Shown here one piece after another: positions 45,644-53,804 of a DNA stretch of 64,000 nucleotides. The DNA comes from Pirellulales bacterium. GTDB lineage: Bacteria; Planctomycetota; Planctomycetia; Pirellulales; UBA1268. The notes beneath the pieces were generated by a model. The model had not been told where the DNA came from. It worked only from the letters and a program-made list of their open reading frames with translations, and ran no database searches. Position 1 is the first letter of the stretch; every line of letters starts with the position of its first letter. Location: NCBI GenBank assembly GCA_017853835.1, contig JAFMIU010000005.1, positions 38,511 through 102,510 on the forward strand, given 5' to 3'. A program made the position numbers and the translations under genes.

Positions 45644-46623
45644 GGTGGCGAATGGGCTCGTCGGCAGAGGGTTGGAAGGAAAAGCCGGGAAAAACGCTTA
45701 TTTGGTGGATCGACGATGGCGTGAACCAGAGAGACAAAACCCGCCGACAGAAACTTGCGTGGCCTTCCTGACCTACCTAAATTGTTGGCTTGCTTCCGTG
45801 CAAAACCTTTTTTGAAAAACTCGGCCTGCCCGCGAAATCCCTGAGAGACCACACGCTCTCAACGTGTCTGCGAGCCAGCCTCAAGACTGTAGTTTTTTCC
45901 CACCTGCCTGCCGTGATTGGCCATTTTTGCCAAGCCCCTCGGCACCTTCATTCGTGATTCACGCCTCGGGAATGCGATCTGACTCGGTATTTCAGCATGC
46001 TCTGGCCCTTCGGGGCGAGCAATGCCTGGATTGGCACGGCACGTGCTGTCTTTCTTTTCGGTTGGTCGACGTTTTTCATCCAGGGGTCGGAAGCGTAAAC
46101 TGTGACGTACGATCTGCGAAGTTGGTTGCCCACGGTGACAACCTTTCTTTTCAGAGAGGTGCGATCGGTGCGGCAGTCGCCGAACGGTCGCACGGCCTTC
46201 AACATGGTGCCGCAAGGAACGGGTATCGCAAGCGATCGCACGACTATGTGGCGTGCGGCGTTACCATCCGGCCTCGCGGTGAGGGAACTACATCGTCCCA
46301 TGGCCACTTCGGCCGCTTGGTTGGTCGTTGGTTCGTATCTTCCGTCGTCGAGCCCGTTCGCGAAGACAGCCTTCGTCGAGGGCGCCTCTCCCGCGGCCCC
46401 GAAGGGCGAGCCGCCGCCCTGATCTGCCGACTCGACGGGTTCGTGCGGATGTCCGCTCCTTCTGCGGACGGCATGGCCCGGGCGACGCGCCCGAGCCGTT
46501 GCGTTGTGAATCGTGCGATCCCCGTTCCAGCGACATCCGCCGGAGTGTCCGGTGGCTGGACGGGATGCACACCATCAGGCCCGCGCACGCGTCTGCGCAC
46601 GGCTTAGGGACATCAGCCTTTCC
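45644..46623. other. 980-bp non-coding gap between the ABC transporter and cphA
   Basis: The longest gap in the window separates two divergent genes. It is visibly richer in A/T runs than the coding regions, and none of its ORFs looks protein-like. I see no tRNA. A weak sigma-70-like pair faces cphA: TTTTCA at 46073-46078 and TAAACT at 46096-46101, with 17 bp spacing. It presumably contains both promoters. A small RNA cannot be excluded. Confidence 0.5.
46073..46101 (+). promoter_or_regulatory. Candidate promoter upstream of cphA
   Basis: TTTTCA and TAAACT are separated by 17 bp, about 520 bp upstream of the cphA ATG. Match to consensus is weak and the leader would be long. Confidence 0.2.
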
Positions 46624-49600
46624 ATGGAGATTCTTTCGGTCAAGGTGCTTCGCGGGCCCAACCAGTGGGCGTCGTTTCCCTGTCTCGAGGCGTGGGTCGA
46701 CCTCGGGCGGCTCGAAGACTTTCCCTCGAACACGCTGCCCGGCTTCAACGACCGGGTGATGACGTGGCTTCCGACGATGATCGAGCATCGCTGCTCGACC
46801 GGCGAGCGCGGCGGCTTCTTCGAGCGGCTTCGGTCGGGCACCTGGATGGGACACGTTCTGGAGCACGTCACGCTCGAACTCCAGACCCTTGCCGGCACGC
46901 CGGTTGGCTACGGCCGCGCCCGGGAAGCCAAGACACGCGGCGTCTACAAGGTGGTGATCGAATACAAGGAGGAGAAGTTCGCGATCGAGTGCCTGCATGC
47001 GGCCCATCGGCTGGTGATGGCGGCGATCAACGACACGCCCTTCAACGTCCCCGCCGAAGTGAAGCGTTTGCGGCAGGTGCTGCTGGACGTGCAGCTCGGC
47101 CCCAGCACGCGATCGATCGTGGAGGCGGCGACGGCGCGGGGCATACCCTCGCAGCGGCTGACCTCGGGATCGCTCGTGCGGCTTGGCCAGGGTGCCAAGC
47201 AGCGACGAATCCTGGCCGCGGAAACCGATCGTACCGGAGCCGTCGCCGAGACCATCGCGCAGGACAAGGAGCTCACACGGACGCTTTTGGCGGAGTCGGG
47301 TGTGCCTGTTCCCGAGGGCCGGCCCGTGACCGATGCCGCCGATGCCTGGGCGGTGGCGGAGGAGATCGCCGGTCCTGTGGTGGTCAAGCCGCGATACGGC
47401 AATCAGGGACGCGGCGTTTCCGTGAATCTGGTGACGCGAGAGGAAGTGGAGCGGGCGTGGATTCTTGCCAACGAGCAGGACTCATCCGTTGTCGTCGAGC
47501 GATTTGTCACGGGTGGCGACTATCGCCTCCTCGTCGTCGGTGGCCGGATGGTGGCTGCCGCCCGCCGTCATCCACCCACGGTGGTCGGCGATGGACACGC
47601 GACGATCCGCCAGCTCGTCGATCGGATCAATGAGGATCCGCGGCGGTGCGGTGATCATGCCACGTCGTTGAGCCCCATGGTCATCGACGAGGTGGCCGTG
47701 GCGGTCCTCCGCGAGCAGGGGCTGACCGAGCAGAGTGTGCCGGAAGCCGGTCGGACGTGCATGCTGCGGCGGAATGCCAACCTCAGCACCGGCGGGTCGG
47801 CCGAGGACGTCACCGACATCGTCCATCCCGACGTGGCCGCGCGGGCGATCGACGCGGCAAAAATCGTCGGGCTCGACGTGGCCGGCATCGACATGGTGAT
47901 GGAAGACATCACGAAGTCGCTCGAAGTGCAACGCGGGGTCGTGATCGAGGTGAACGCCGCTCCCGGCCTGCGAATGCACCTGGAGCCGACCGAGGGAACG
48001 CCGCGCAACGTCGGCGCCGCGATCGTCGATTCACTCTTTGGCCCTGGTGAAGATGGCCGAATCCCCACGGCAGCAGTGTCGGGCACCAATGGCAAAACCA
48101 CGGTGGTGCGGCTTTTGTCGCATCTTGCCCATTCGGGTGGTGCGACCGTCGGCATGACCTGCACCGAAGGGGTGTGGATCGGGGGTCGGCTCATCGACTC
48201 CGGTGACTGCAGCGGCCCGAAGAGCGCCCGTCGGGTGCTTGCCAATCCGGCGGTGACGACCGCGGTGTTCGAGGCGGCCCGGGGAGGCATTCTGCGGGAA
48301 GGGTGCGGGTTCGACTGTTGCGATGTGGCCGTGGTGACCAACATTGCCTCGGGCGATCATCTCGGCATCGCGGAAATCGACACCCCGGAGCAGATCGCCT
48401 GGGTGAAGGGGGCGATCGTGGCAGCCGTCCGGCCCAGCGGATCTGCGGTGCTCAATGCATCCGATCCGCTCGTTGTCGGCATGAAGAAATGGTGCAAGGG
48501 GCAGGTGGTGTACTTCGCCCTCGATCCGGCAAACCCGGTGCTCGTTGAGCACCTCGCCCAGGGCGGACTCGCCGCCACGGTGCGCGACGGATGGATCGTG
48601 CTGTGCGACGGGCCTCGCGAGACGCGACTCGCCCACCTCGATCGGGTGCCGCTGGTCCATCGCGGCCTGGTCGACTTCCAGGTGGAAAACGTGCTCGCAG
48701 GGGCGGCGGCCGCCTGGCGACTTGGCGTGCCGCTGGAGCTCGTGCGGCTCGGGCTCGAGAGTTTTTCGAGCGGCACGGGCGGTTCGCCAGGCCGCTTCAA
48801 TCTGCTCGATCTCGACGGAGCATCGATCGTGGTCGACTACGGCCACAACGTGCCGTCGCTGGAACGGATCTGCGGATCGCTCGCAAAGTTTCCGCACCCG
48901 CGTCGCACGGCCGTCTACTCGGCGGCCGGTGATCGGCGCGACGAAGACCTGATCGCCCAGGGTCGCCTGCTTGCCGCTGCCTTCGACCGTGTGGTGCTCT
49001 ACGAAGACGCCTACATTCGCGGCCGGCAGCCGGGCGACATCACCAGGCTCATCACCCAGGGGATTCGCGAGGGGATGTCGGTCGACAAGCCCGTGATCAT
49101 CGAGGCGGGCGGCGACTGGGCGGCGTCGGCGGCTGCGGTGCTCGACGGCGTTGGCAAGGGTGACCTTGTGCTTCTTCAGGCCGACTCGATCGAGCAGACC
49201 ATGCCGTGGCTCGCGGAACGGTATGGCAGTCGCCTCAAGGACGCGGTGTATGAACAGTTTGCCGACGTGATCGCGGCCCGTGCGTCCGACGCGATGCCGA
49301 CGTCGGATGAGCCTGTGGAGGTGAGGGCCGGTCGTCGCGGGCCGGAGGTGGTGGCCACCCGTGCCATCGCCGCCGGAGAGACGGTCTTGAAGACCTGGGG
49401 ACAGAAGACGACCCAGCGATCGCGGCACACCATCCAGGTCGACCGCCAGACGCACCTCGTGCCCGATGGCATGGCCGTGCTCCTGAGCCATTCCTGCAGT
49501 CCGACGTGCGGCGTCGTGATCCGATCAGGCGTGACCCAGATCGAAGTCAGGGCCCTCCGTCCGATCGCCGCCGGTGAGGAGATCACCGTCGATTACGAGA

Positions 49601-49779
49601 CCTTCGAGGAGGACGTGGCACACTTTGGAGGCCCATGTCGCTGCGGCGCGGCCTCATGCCGCGGCCGGATCGTCGGCTACCGGCATCTTCCCAATGACGT
49701 GAAGGCGAGGTATGGCGAATACATCGCCGAATACCTGCGGATTCTCGACTCGGAGATCAGCCTCCCTGCGGGCGTGTGA
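46624..49779 (+). CDS. cphA: Cyanophycin synthetase fused to a C-terminal SET domain
   Basis: The 1051 aa protein is longer than usual CphA (about 870-900 aa). The N-terminal domain (1-160) is followed by an ATP-grasp domain (about 210-470: VVKPRYGNQGRGV, DVAGIDMVM, VIEVNAAPGLRMH) and a Mur-ligase-like domain (about 480-870: AVSGTNGKTT, VTNIASGDHLGI, VDYGHN). These build the poly-Asp backbone and attach Arg (or Lys). From about 895 a SET methyltransferase domain appears: HSCSPTCGVV (956-965), EEITVDYETF (985-994) and a post-SET CRCGAASC (1005-1012). The frame is continuous, so this is a true fusion. ATG 46624 was chosen because upstream sequence looks non-coding. Confidence 0.94.
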   Translation: MEILSVKVLRGPNQWASFPCLEAWVDLGRLEDFPSNTLPGFNDRVMTWLPTMIEHRCSTGERGGFFERLRSGTWMGHVLEHVTLELQTLAGTPVGYGRAREAKTRGVYKVVIEYKEEKFAIECLHAAHRLVMAAINDTPFNVPAEVKRLRQVLLDVQLGPSTRSIVEAATARGIPSQRLTSGSLVRLGQGAKQRRILAAETDRTGAVAETIAQDKELTRTLLAESGVPVPEGRPVTDAADAWAVAEEIAGPVVVKPRYGNQGRGVSVNLVTREEVERAWILANEQDSSVVVERFVTGGDYRLLVVGGRMVAAARRHPPTVVGDGHATIRQLVDRINEDPRRCGDHATSLSPMVIDEVAVAVLREQGLTEQSVPEAGRTCMLRRNANLSTGGSAEDVTDIVHPDVAARAIDAAKIVGLDVAGIDMVMEDITKSLEVQRGVVIEVNAAPGLRMHLEPTEGTPRNVGAAIVDSLFGPGEDGRIPTAAVSGTNGKTTVVRLLSHLAHSGGATVGMTCTEGVWIGGRLIDSGDCSGPKSARRVLANPAVTTAVFEAARGGILREGCGFDCCDVAVVTNIASGDHLGIAEIDTPEQIAWVKGAIVAAVRPSGSAVLNASDPLVVGMKKWCKGQVVYFALDPANPVLVEHLAQGGLAATVRDGWIVLCDGPRETRLAHLDRVPLVHRGLVDFQVENVLAGAAAAWRLGVPLELVRLGLESFSSGTGGSPGRFNLLDLDGASIVVDYGHNVPSLERICGSLAKFPHPRRTAVYSAAGDRRDEDLIAQGRLLAAAFDRVVLYEDAYIRGRQPGDITRLITQGIREGMSVDKPVIIEAGGDWAASAAAVLDGVGKGDLVLLQADSIEQTMPWLAERYGSRLKDAVYEQFADVIAARASDAMPTSDEPVEVRAGRRGPEVVATRAIAAGETVLKTWGQKTTQRSRHTIQVDRQTHLVPDGMAVLLSHSCSPTCGVVIRSGVTQIEVRALRPIAAGEEITVDYETFEEDVAHFGGPCRCGAASCRGRIVGYRHLPNDVKARYGEYIAEYLRILDSEISLPAGV

Positions 49780-49785
49780 CGCCCT

Positions 49786-50853
49786 CTATTTGAGGCCGGC
49801 GCGGCGGTCGAGCGCTCCGCGAACCCCGAGCTGCTCGGGATGCCTCGCGATCTTGTCGGTAAACACCCGCACGTCATCGACGATCGGGCGGAGTTCCTTC
49901 GTGAGTTTGTTGACGTTGGCCGCGGCCTGGGCGAGGTCGTTGTACACCTGGGGGTCACGGACCAGCTTGCCGAGCGTGCCCTGGGATTCGTTCAGGGCCT
50001 TCGTGAAGGCGGCCGCCTGCTGAAGCGTCTCGTCGAGCCGGCCGATCGTGCGATCGATCGATGCCACCATCCCCTCGCCACGCTCCCCGAGCGGGCGGGT
50101 GAGGCCCTCGAGGTTGCGGAGGTTGCGGTCGGCGGTGTCGACGGTTTCACCGATGCCTTGCACCGTCGTGCGGAGGTCGGCGATGACGTCGGGCAGTGAG
50201 TTGAGCGTTGATTTCAGGCTCTCGCGCGCCCGTGGATCACCCATCACATCGTTGATGTTGGCCATGGCCAGGCTGAACGCGTCGAGGGCGGCTTCCGTCT
50301 TGTTGACCATCTTCCCAAACCGATCGTCGTCGCCGAGGAGCATCCGGTCGAGGTTGTCGGAAAGTTTCTTGACCGACTCACTGGCTTCCGCGAGCGACTG
50401 CATCGCGCCGCCGAGTTTTGGCTCGAGGGTCGCGAACACCTCGAAGGGATCTCGTGAGACGGCCCCTACGAGCACCTCGTCCTTGGCCACGCGTTGTCGC
50501 GGAGGCCGAATCGTGCCCGGCACGAGCTGGATCTCGGCATCACCCAGGAGCGTGGTGGCGATCCTCGGCTGCTCATCGTGGTAGATCGGCACGTAGGAGT
50601 CGATTTCGGCCTCGACGCTCACGCCCCCCTTCTCGTCGAGTTCGACGCTGGAGACACGGCCCACGAGGATGCCGTTCTTGCGAACCGGGGTTCCGTCGGC
50701 GACACCCCTGGCATCGGAAAAGCTCATCTTCAAGGGATAGGTCGCCTGCACCAACGACGGCAGGTCCCCAAACAGCACGATCAGGATGCCGGTGATGATG
50801 GCTGTCGCCAGCACCACGACCCCAACGCGAAACTGCATCACCCGATCGTTCAT
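49786..50853 (-). CDS. mlaD: MCE/MlaD-family substrate-binding protein
   Basis: The 355 aa protein has one N-terminal membrane helix (VGVVVLATAIITGILIVLFGDLPSLV) and an MCE domain near residues 40-115 (YPLKMSFSDARGVADGTPVRKNGILVGRV, IPNG-like VPIYHDEQPRIATTLLGDAEIQLVPG). A long helical C-terminal region follows, rich in Asp, Leu and Ser (SLAEASESVKKLSDNLDRML), as in tube-forming MCE proteins. It would carry phospholipids between membranes in the periplasm with the MlaE and MlaF products upstream. The ATG overlaps the mlaF stop (ATGA). Confidence 0.9.
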   Translation of the reverse strand: MNDRVMQFRVGVVVLATAIITGILIVLFGDLPSLVQATYPLKMSFSDARGVADGTPVRKNGILVGRVSSVELDEKGGVSVEAEIDSYVPIYHDEQPRIATTLLGDAEIQLVPGTIRPPRQRVAKDEVLVGAVSRDPFEVFATLEPKLGGAMQSLAEASESVKKLSDNLDRMLLGDDDRFGKMVNKTEAALDAFSLAMANINDVMGDPRARESLKSTLNSLPDVIADLRTTVQGIGETVDTADRNLRNLEGLTRPLGERGEGMVASIDRTIGRLDETLQQAAAFTKALNESQGTLGKLVRDPQVYNDLAQAAANVNKLTKELRPIVDDVRVFTDKIARHPEQLGVRGALDRRAGLK

Positions 50854-51761
50854 TCGTCCTCCTCCGTCGATGGCTCGGCCTCGGAGGCGCGGCTTGCCTC
50901 ATCACGCTGGCCGGCTTCACGGGCCTGTTCTTCACGGAGTTCCATCAGCCGGGCTCCGGCCCGGCCTTCGACAAACTGACGAATCCTCGGATCGTTCGAG
51001 CGGTCGAGTTCATCGGGCGTGCCGTCGAACACCACCTGGGGCTCACCGGACTGCAGGCGAAACAGCGGGTAGAGCATGATCACCCGATCGGCCACCTTCC
51101 GCGCGGTGTTCATGTCGTGGGTCACCACGACACTCGTGGTATGGGGCCTCCGGCTTACCGTCAGAATGAGCTCGTTGATCACATCGCTCATGATGGGATC
51201 GAGGCCGGTGGTCGGTTCGTCATAGAGCACCAGGTGCGGATCGAGGGCGAGGGCCCGTGCGAGTCCTGCCCGCTTTCGCATGCCGCCCGAGATCTGCACC
51301 GGTTTTTTCTCGAGCACGCTCCGTGGCAGTCCCACCTCATCCACGAGGGATTCAACGATGCCGTTGATGTCGGGCTCCGCGAGCCGCGTGTGTTCCCGGA
51401 GCGGAAACGCGATGTTGTCACGGATCGAGAGGCTGTCGAAGAGGGCGGCACCCTGGAAGACGAAGCCGTAGCGTGTGCGGGTGTGGGCCAGAGCCCGGTC
51501 GGAGAGGGTCGCGAGCGATTGCCCCTCGAACCGCACGAACCCCGAGGTCGGACGGATGAGCCCGATCATGGTCTTCAGCAGCACGGTCTTCCCGCATCCG
51601 CTCTCGCCGAGCACGACGAGGGTTTGCCCGGGATCGAGGTCGATGGAGATGTCTCGGAGCACGTGCTGGCTGCCGAACTGCACGCCAAGACGGTCCACCT
51701 GGAGCAGCGGCCCCGCTGCGTCGTCGTGGTGTCGGGAGGATGCGGTGGCAACGGCGGGCAT
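50850..51761 (-). CDS. mlaF: Mla-type ABC transporter ATP-binding protein
   Basis: The 303 aa ATPase has Walker A GESGCGKTVLL (about residue 55), the family signature ISGGMRKRAGLARAL (about 160) and Walker B LVLYDEPTTGLDPIMSD (about 180). The GMRKR form of the signature is typical of the Mla/Ttg2 branch for lipid trafficking. A charged C-terminal extension (about 40 residues, Glu/Ala/Arg-rich) is longer than usual. ATG 51761 lies 4 bp after the mlaE stop, so translation is probably coupled. Confidence 0.93.
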   Translation of the reverse strand: MPAVATASSRHHDDAAGPLLQVDRLGVQFGSQHVLRDISIDLDPGQTLVVLGESGCGKTVLLKTMIGLIRPTSGFVRFEGQSLATLSDRALAHTRTRYGFVFQGAALFDSLSIRDNIAFPLREHTRLAEPDINGIVESLVDEVGLPRSVLEKKPVQISGGMRKRAGLARALALDPHLVLYDEPTTGLDPIMSDVINELILTVSRRPHTTSVVVTHDMNTARKVADRVIMLYPLFRLQSGEPQVVFDGTPDELDRSNDPRIRQFVEGRAGARLMELREEQAREAGQRDEASRASEAEPSTEEDE

Positions 51762-51765
51762 GGTG

Positions 51766-52638
51766 CTAGAGAAGGCGGCGCGGCCCCTCCGGACGGAAGA
51801 AGTCATGGACGTTGTTGAGCCAGATCCCGAGGAACAGGTCGAGGATCAGGATCAGCACGAACGAGTGGACGAAGGCATTGGTCGCTGCCCGGCCGACGCC
51901 TTCGGCGCCGGGTTGGCAGTGGAAGCCATGATGGCAACTCACCAACGCGATCGCAGCCCCGAAGAACAGGCTCTTGAAGATCCCCAGGAGGAAGTCGAAC
52001 GCGTCGACATACTCGCGGGAGTTGGCCCAGTAGTGGTGGTAGTCGATGCCGAGCAGCACATGCGAATAAAAGTAGCCCCCGAGGACGCCCATGAAGTCGG
52101 CCATCACCGTGAGCGATGGAATCAGCACGAGGCACCCGAGAAACCGTGGCACGACGAGGTAGTAGATCGGATTGGCTCCCATGCTCTCGAGCGCGTCGAT
52201 CTGCTCGGTCACACGCATCGTCCCGAGTTCCGCTGCCATCGCGCTGCCGACGCGTCCGGCGAGCATCGTGGCTGCGAGCACGGGGCCGAGCTCACGCACG
52301 AGCGAGAGATTGATGACGGAACCGAGCCTGGTTTGAAGGCCGAGTGCCTTGAACTGGGCGTAGCTTTGAACCGCAAGCACCATCCCGATGAAGAGGCCGG
52401 TGAGCGCGACCACCGGCAACGACATCACGCCGATCCGGTAAAAGTTGGGAATGATCACGTCACGGCGCTGCCGGCGGGTCAGCAGCCAGCCGAAGGTCTG
52501 GAGCGTGAAGATGGCGACGTCACCCACTCCCGCCACCCATGCCATGGCCGCGGCCCCGAGGTTGGCCACCTGGCTGGCCATCCAGCCGGCGATCCCCCCA
52601 GGATGGGTGGAGTCGGGGGCGGTGGAGGCGGTGCTCAT
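51766..52638 (-). CDS. mlaE: MlaE-family lipid transport permease
   Basis: The 290 aa integral membrane protein has the five-span MlaE pattern. It includes the conserved VRELGPVLAATMLAGRVGSAMAAELGTMRVTEQIDALESMG segment typical of the family, and the terminal GAEGVGRAATNAFVHSFVLIL stretch. It pairs with MlaF and MlaD encoded downstream to move phospholipids across the envelope. ATG 52638 was chosen; the much longer upstream frame overlaps the divergent sulfotransferase gene and is not credible. It heads the mlaEFD operon. Confidence 0.93.
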   Translation of the reverse strand: MSTASTAPDSTHPGGIAGWMASQVANLGAAAMAWVAGVGDVAIFTLQTFGWLLTRRQRRDVIIPNFYRIGVMSLPVVALTGLFIGMVLAVQSYAQFKALGLQTRLGSVINLSLVRELGPVLAATMLAGRVGSAMAAELGTMRVTEQIDALESMGANPIYYLVVPRFLGCLVLIPSLTVMADFMGVLGGYFYSHVLLGIDYHHYWANSREYVDAFDFLLGIFKSLFFGAAIALVSCHHGFHCQPGAEGVGRAATNAFVHSFVLILILDLFLGIWLNNVHDFFRPEGPRRLL

Positions 52639-52833
52639 GGCGTATTCCCGGGAAAGGGCGCGGAAGACCCTGCGGGTTGTATCGGCCGTGCGGAATGGGA
52701 TGCATGAGTGGATGGAGGGGAGATCGCTGAACCACCGGCATCGGTGCGGCGTATTCGAGGGTATCGTTGCTTGGTCTCCGAAAGTTCCCTGGTTGCCAGG
52801 ATTGCCGCTTTTCGCAGGGCGGCAGGGTGTGTC

Positions 52834-53691
52834 ATGCAGATCGCCGTTCTTGGGATGCATCGCTCCGGCACCTCGGCCATCGCAAGGCTCTTGAACCTTG
52901 CGGGATGCGGCTTTGGTCCCTCGTCGTCGGCGATGGCCGCCCACGCGGACAATCCGCTCGGGTTCTGGGAACGGCAGGATGTCTGCGACCTCCACGAGTG
53001 GGTGCTCGCGGAAGGAGGCGCCGCCTGGGATCGGCCGCTGGCGTTCGAGGCCGATGGTCTGTCGCCGGCGGTCCACGACGAGTTCGTCGCTCGAGCCGAG
53101 GCGATCATCGACTCCTTTCCGACCGGTCGGCCATGGTTCGTCAAAGACCCCAGGCTGTGCGTGCTTTTGCCCCTCTGGCGACCGCTGCTGCGAGAGCCCG
53201 TGTGCGTTCACATCATTCGCCACCCGCTGGAAGTGGCGGCGAGTCTTGCCGTCCGAAACGGCATCCCCATCGGCGTCGGGCTCGCGCTCTGGGAGCTCCA
53301 CGTCGTGCGGGCTCGCCGCGCCGCCTTCGATCTCAACTGGGTGGGCGTGCGGCACCGGGATCTACTCGTCGATCCTGTGACGACCTTGGCCGATACGGTG
53401 ACAGCACTTCGATCATTCGGCGTTTCCGGGCTCCATATGCCGAGCGAAAGGGAGATCACCGATTTCATCACCAGTGACCTTCACCACCATCACTGGGATC
53501 GCCCCGATCTGGCGGATTGGACCGATTGTCCGCAGGTGCGGCTCTTCGAGGCGATCGACGCCGACTTTCCGGATGCCGACGCCATCCCCGACGTCATGTC
53601 ACTCGACAGCGTGGCGACCCTCGCAAGGATCGAGACCATCGCTCGCAGCGGCTGCGGAGTGGCCGAGTCGCCGTGGTTCGCGCCCGCCTGA
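52834..53691 (+). CDS. Sulfotransferase-like protein
   Basis: The 285 aa protein begins with the PAPS phosphate-binding loop typical of sulfotransferases (AVLGMHRSGTSAIARLLNLAG). It later has the 3'-phosphate motif region VCVHIIRHPLEVAASLAVRNG with IIRHP and Ser. This family transfers sulfate from PAPS to sugars, tyrosine or other hydroxyls. The acceptor is unknown. ATG 52834 puts the PAPS loop at the N terminus. Longer upstream starts lack support. It is divergent from mlaE and convergent with clpC. Confidence 0.85.
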   Translation: MQIAVLGMHRSGTSAIARLLNLAGCGFGPSSSAMAAHADNPLGFWERQDVCDLHEWVLAEGGAAWDRPLAFEADGLSPAVHDEFVARAEAIIDSFPTGRPWFVKDPRLCVLLPLWRPLLREPVCVHIIRHPLEVAASLAVRNGIPIGVGLALWELHVVRARRAAFDLNWVGVRHRDLLVDPVTTLADTVTALRSFGVSGLHMPSEREITDFITSDLHHHHWDRPDLADWTDCPQVRLFEAIDADFPDADAIPDVMSLDSVATLARIETIARSGCGVAESPWFAPA

Positions 53692-53734
53692 CGGGGCGGC
53701 CGGGCGAGGCACCCCGGTGCAGGAACCACCCCTG

Positions 53735-53750
53735 CTCCCGCAAACGGGAG
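53735..53750. terminator. Candidate hairpin between sulfotransferase and clpC
   Basis: CTCCCG and CGGGAG pair around a CAAA loop in the 113-bp convergent gap. There is no T-tract, so intrinsic termination is uncertain. Confidence 0.4.
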
Positions 53751-53804
53751 TGGAGCGTGTGAACCACCTGCTCACCCCGCGCTCGTATTCCGACACCCGT
53801 CGAC

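Noticed and set aside
45864..46607. A 247-codon ORF in the gap before cphA
   Set aside because: No domain, signal or recognisable composition; the region looks non-coding.
46513..46623. An upstream extension of cphA
   Set aside because: The extra 37 codons are non-coding in style, and the ATG at 46624 begins the normal CphA N terminus.
48031..49491. A 486-codon minus-strand ORF opposite cphA
   Set aside because: It is a shadow of the synthetase frame.
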